NCBI GenBank assembly: GCA_037957365.1
Contig: JARHVA010002128.1
Location: forward strand, 2,427,001 to 2,491,000
Reading direction: 5' to 3'
Source of the DNA: Torreya grandis
Lineage: Eukaryota; Streptophyta; Pinopsida; Cupressales; Taxaceae
Length of the DNA stretch: 64,000 nt
The first letter of the stretch is position 1, and every line of letters begins with the position of its first letter. The translations under genes were made by a program, and so were the position numbers. Below are positions 62,813 to 64,000 of the stretch, piece after piece. Under the pieces are notes generated by a model. It saw only the letters and a program-made list of their open reading frames with translations, ran no database searches and was not told the origin of the DNA.

Positions 62813-63330
62813 TGATCTTACCTAGCTACTAGTATACTAACTTATGCAGGTCATGTTAAATATTTGATGTCATTTGATTGAGATAAAAATTGATATAAGC
62901 CTCTAGTTAGTACCTTGAATCAATCCTATTCCATCATTTCCCTCATGCTCCAATTACTTAATGAAACCTCTATATGAAATATTGATGCATAAGAGCCATT
63001 TAGAGTTGTATATTTAGTCTTTACCTATCTTATCAATGTTTTAGGAGCTCAAATAAAATGGATAAACCAACAATACAAGTGTATCATAAATAGTATAATA
63101 TATTTCCATTTTAGTTTCCTTCTTCTCCCATTTCACCCTAAAATATTTAGTAGGTTTTAGTAGTAGTGAGAAAAGTGATACGTTAGAATAGCTAGCCTCA
63201 TCAAAACTAGAGGTCTGGTCTAAGTTCAGGTCTCTCACACCTCAGATCATTATAATTTTAGTCAAGATGTGAAGGAGTTTTAGATAAATATATCAAGCCT
63301 TCAATAAGGATGCTATTTGGATAGCTAATA
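62813..63330 (+). repeat. Candidate 3' LTR of outer element D
   Basis: Direct repeat of 12211-12727 with the same length (518 bp) and ends: starts TGATCT, ends GGATAGCTAATA. Shared internal blocks include CAATACAAGTGTATCA and TATTTAGTAGGTTTTAG. The right flank GATGG has no clear partner left of 12211. Confidence 0.6.
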
Positions 63331-64000
63331 GATGGTGGAGGGAAGAATGGATGGAGATGGAGGAATGGATGGTAGATATGAGAATGAATCTTGCATAAAC
63401 TATGATAGACTTACCTATGTAGGTTTTGTAAGGGGAGGGAGAGGTGCCAAAGAGAATGTGATATTTTTTCTATCCTAAGAAGGTGTAGTCCTATAAATTA
63501 TAGTGGATGTCCCAAAAATAGTGGTATCATCTAGATGGTTAGCAGATAAATAGGGCCTATGGAGACCTCTAGGAATTTATTTTTTTATTTGGAGGTTTTC
63601 TTAGCTTTGAGTGTTATACTCTACCTCTTGTAGATTTTTTTATCCTTTTTTAGGGGAGGGACATTGGTCCTTTTGTGTTGGATCATGTGGATATGTTGGG
63701 TGACACTGATGACTCTAGTTTTGTTTTACCTACCTTAACATTTTGTTTGTCCACTATTTGGTAATGTCAGGATCATACTAAATGGATTAGTAAATAGTCA
63801 TTGACATTTTATTGTCCCTCATATATATCCACACTTATGAGTCATCTAAATCATTCAAAAAAATAATATCATGTTCATATTCTTGGTGACCATATGTAAT
63901 GGTCACCCCCTTCTTCTTCTTAATTAATTGAAGATAGTTTCTAACTGTTCCTTTAGGGTCCCAATCACTTAATTAGACCACCTTTAAATTGTAATGGGAT
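63331..64000. other. Flank right of element D, no gene recognised
   Basis: Contains a purine-rich GGATGG-repeat stretch (63331-63375) and an AGGGGAGGGAC tract near 63650. No coding or terminal repeat could be defined before the window ends. Confidence 0.5.

Noticed and set aside
1..64000. Host protein-coding exons, tRNA and rRNA genes
   Set aside because: No splice-supported exon chain, no cloverleaf-like A/B box pair and no rRNA core sequence was recognised. A large intron of a host gene cannot be excluded from this window alone.

Overview
The window looks like non-genic DNA from a large plant nuclear genome. It is strongly AT-rich, CpG-poor outside one young element, free of recognisable host genes, tRNA or rRNA genes, and packed with decayed LTR retrotransposons inserted into one another, plus a LINE. 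The depth of decay, long Ty3/gypsy elements and large spacers suggest a gymnosperm, but that is an inference from style and not a demonstrated assignment. Every coding region I recognise belongs to a mobile element and every one is broken by in-frame stops, frameshifts or deletions.

Layout. 1-9394 is decayed DNA with microsatellites and a degenerate tandem repeat. 9395-12210 is a 2.8-kb repeat (family C, plus orientation). 12211-12727 and 62813-63330 are direct repeats of about 517 bp, read as the two LTRs of an old outer element (D). Inside D lie: a decayed D reading frame (12888-14330); a complete but internally deleted Ty1/copia element (15359-19327, minus strand, TSD AATAG); and an inverted copy of C that has been split twice. 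The split C copy occupies 21265-21948, 39512-39933 and 59850-61471. The first gap holds Ty3/gypsy element G1 (21949-39511). The second holds Ty3/gypsy element G2 (39934-59849). The uninterrupted C copy at 9395-12210 preserves both empty target sites.

G1 (plus strand) has a 5' LTR, decayed primer-binding site, protease, an early RNase H, reverse transcriptase, a second RNase H and an integrase. The integrase is split by a 1793-bp solo LTR (28326-30118) with a perfect 5-bp target duplication. Downstream are an unrecognised sense frame of about 800 codons and a 5'-truncated 3' LTR. G2 (plus strand) has two 1.5-kb LTRs, gag, protease, RT with an intact YVDD box, two RNase H domains and an integrase. 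Between the integrase and the 3' LTR it carries an antisense frame of about 585 codons. Its 5' LTR is split by a 3244-bp LINE (40572-43815, minus strand, 17-bp target duplication), and the 3' LTR gives the matching empty site. The LINE carries the end of its RT/RNase H frame followed by a second, frame-preserved 531-codon ORF.

The points most worth a second look are the two extra ORFs carried by unrelated retroelements (antisense in G2, downstream in the LINE), which share a short motif resembling the opening of the plant mobile domain, and a degenerate palindrome around ACCGACGTCGGT found in both the copia element and G2.
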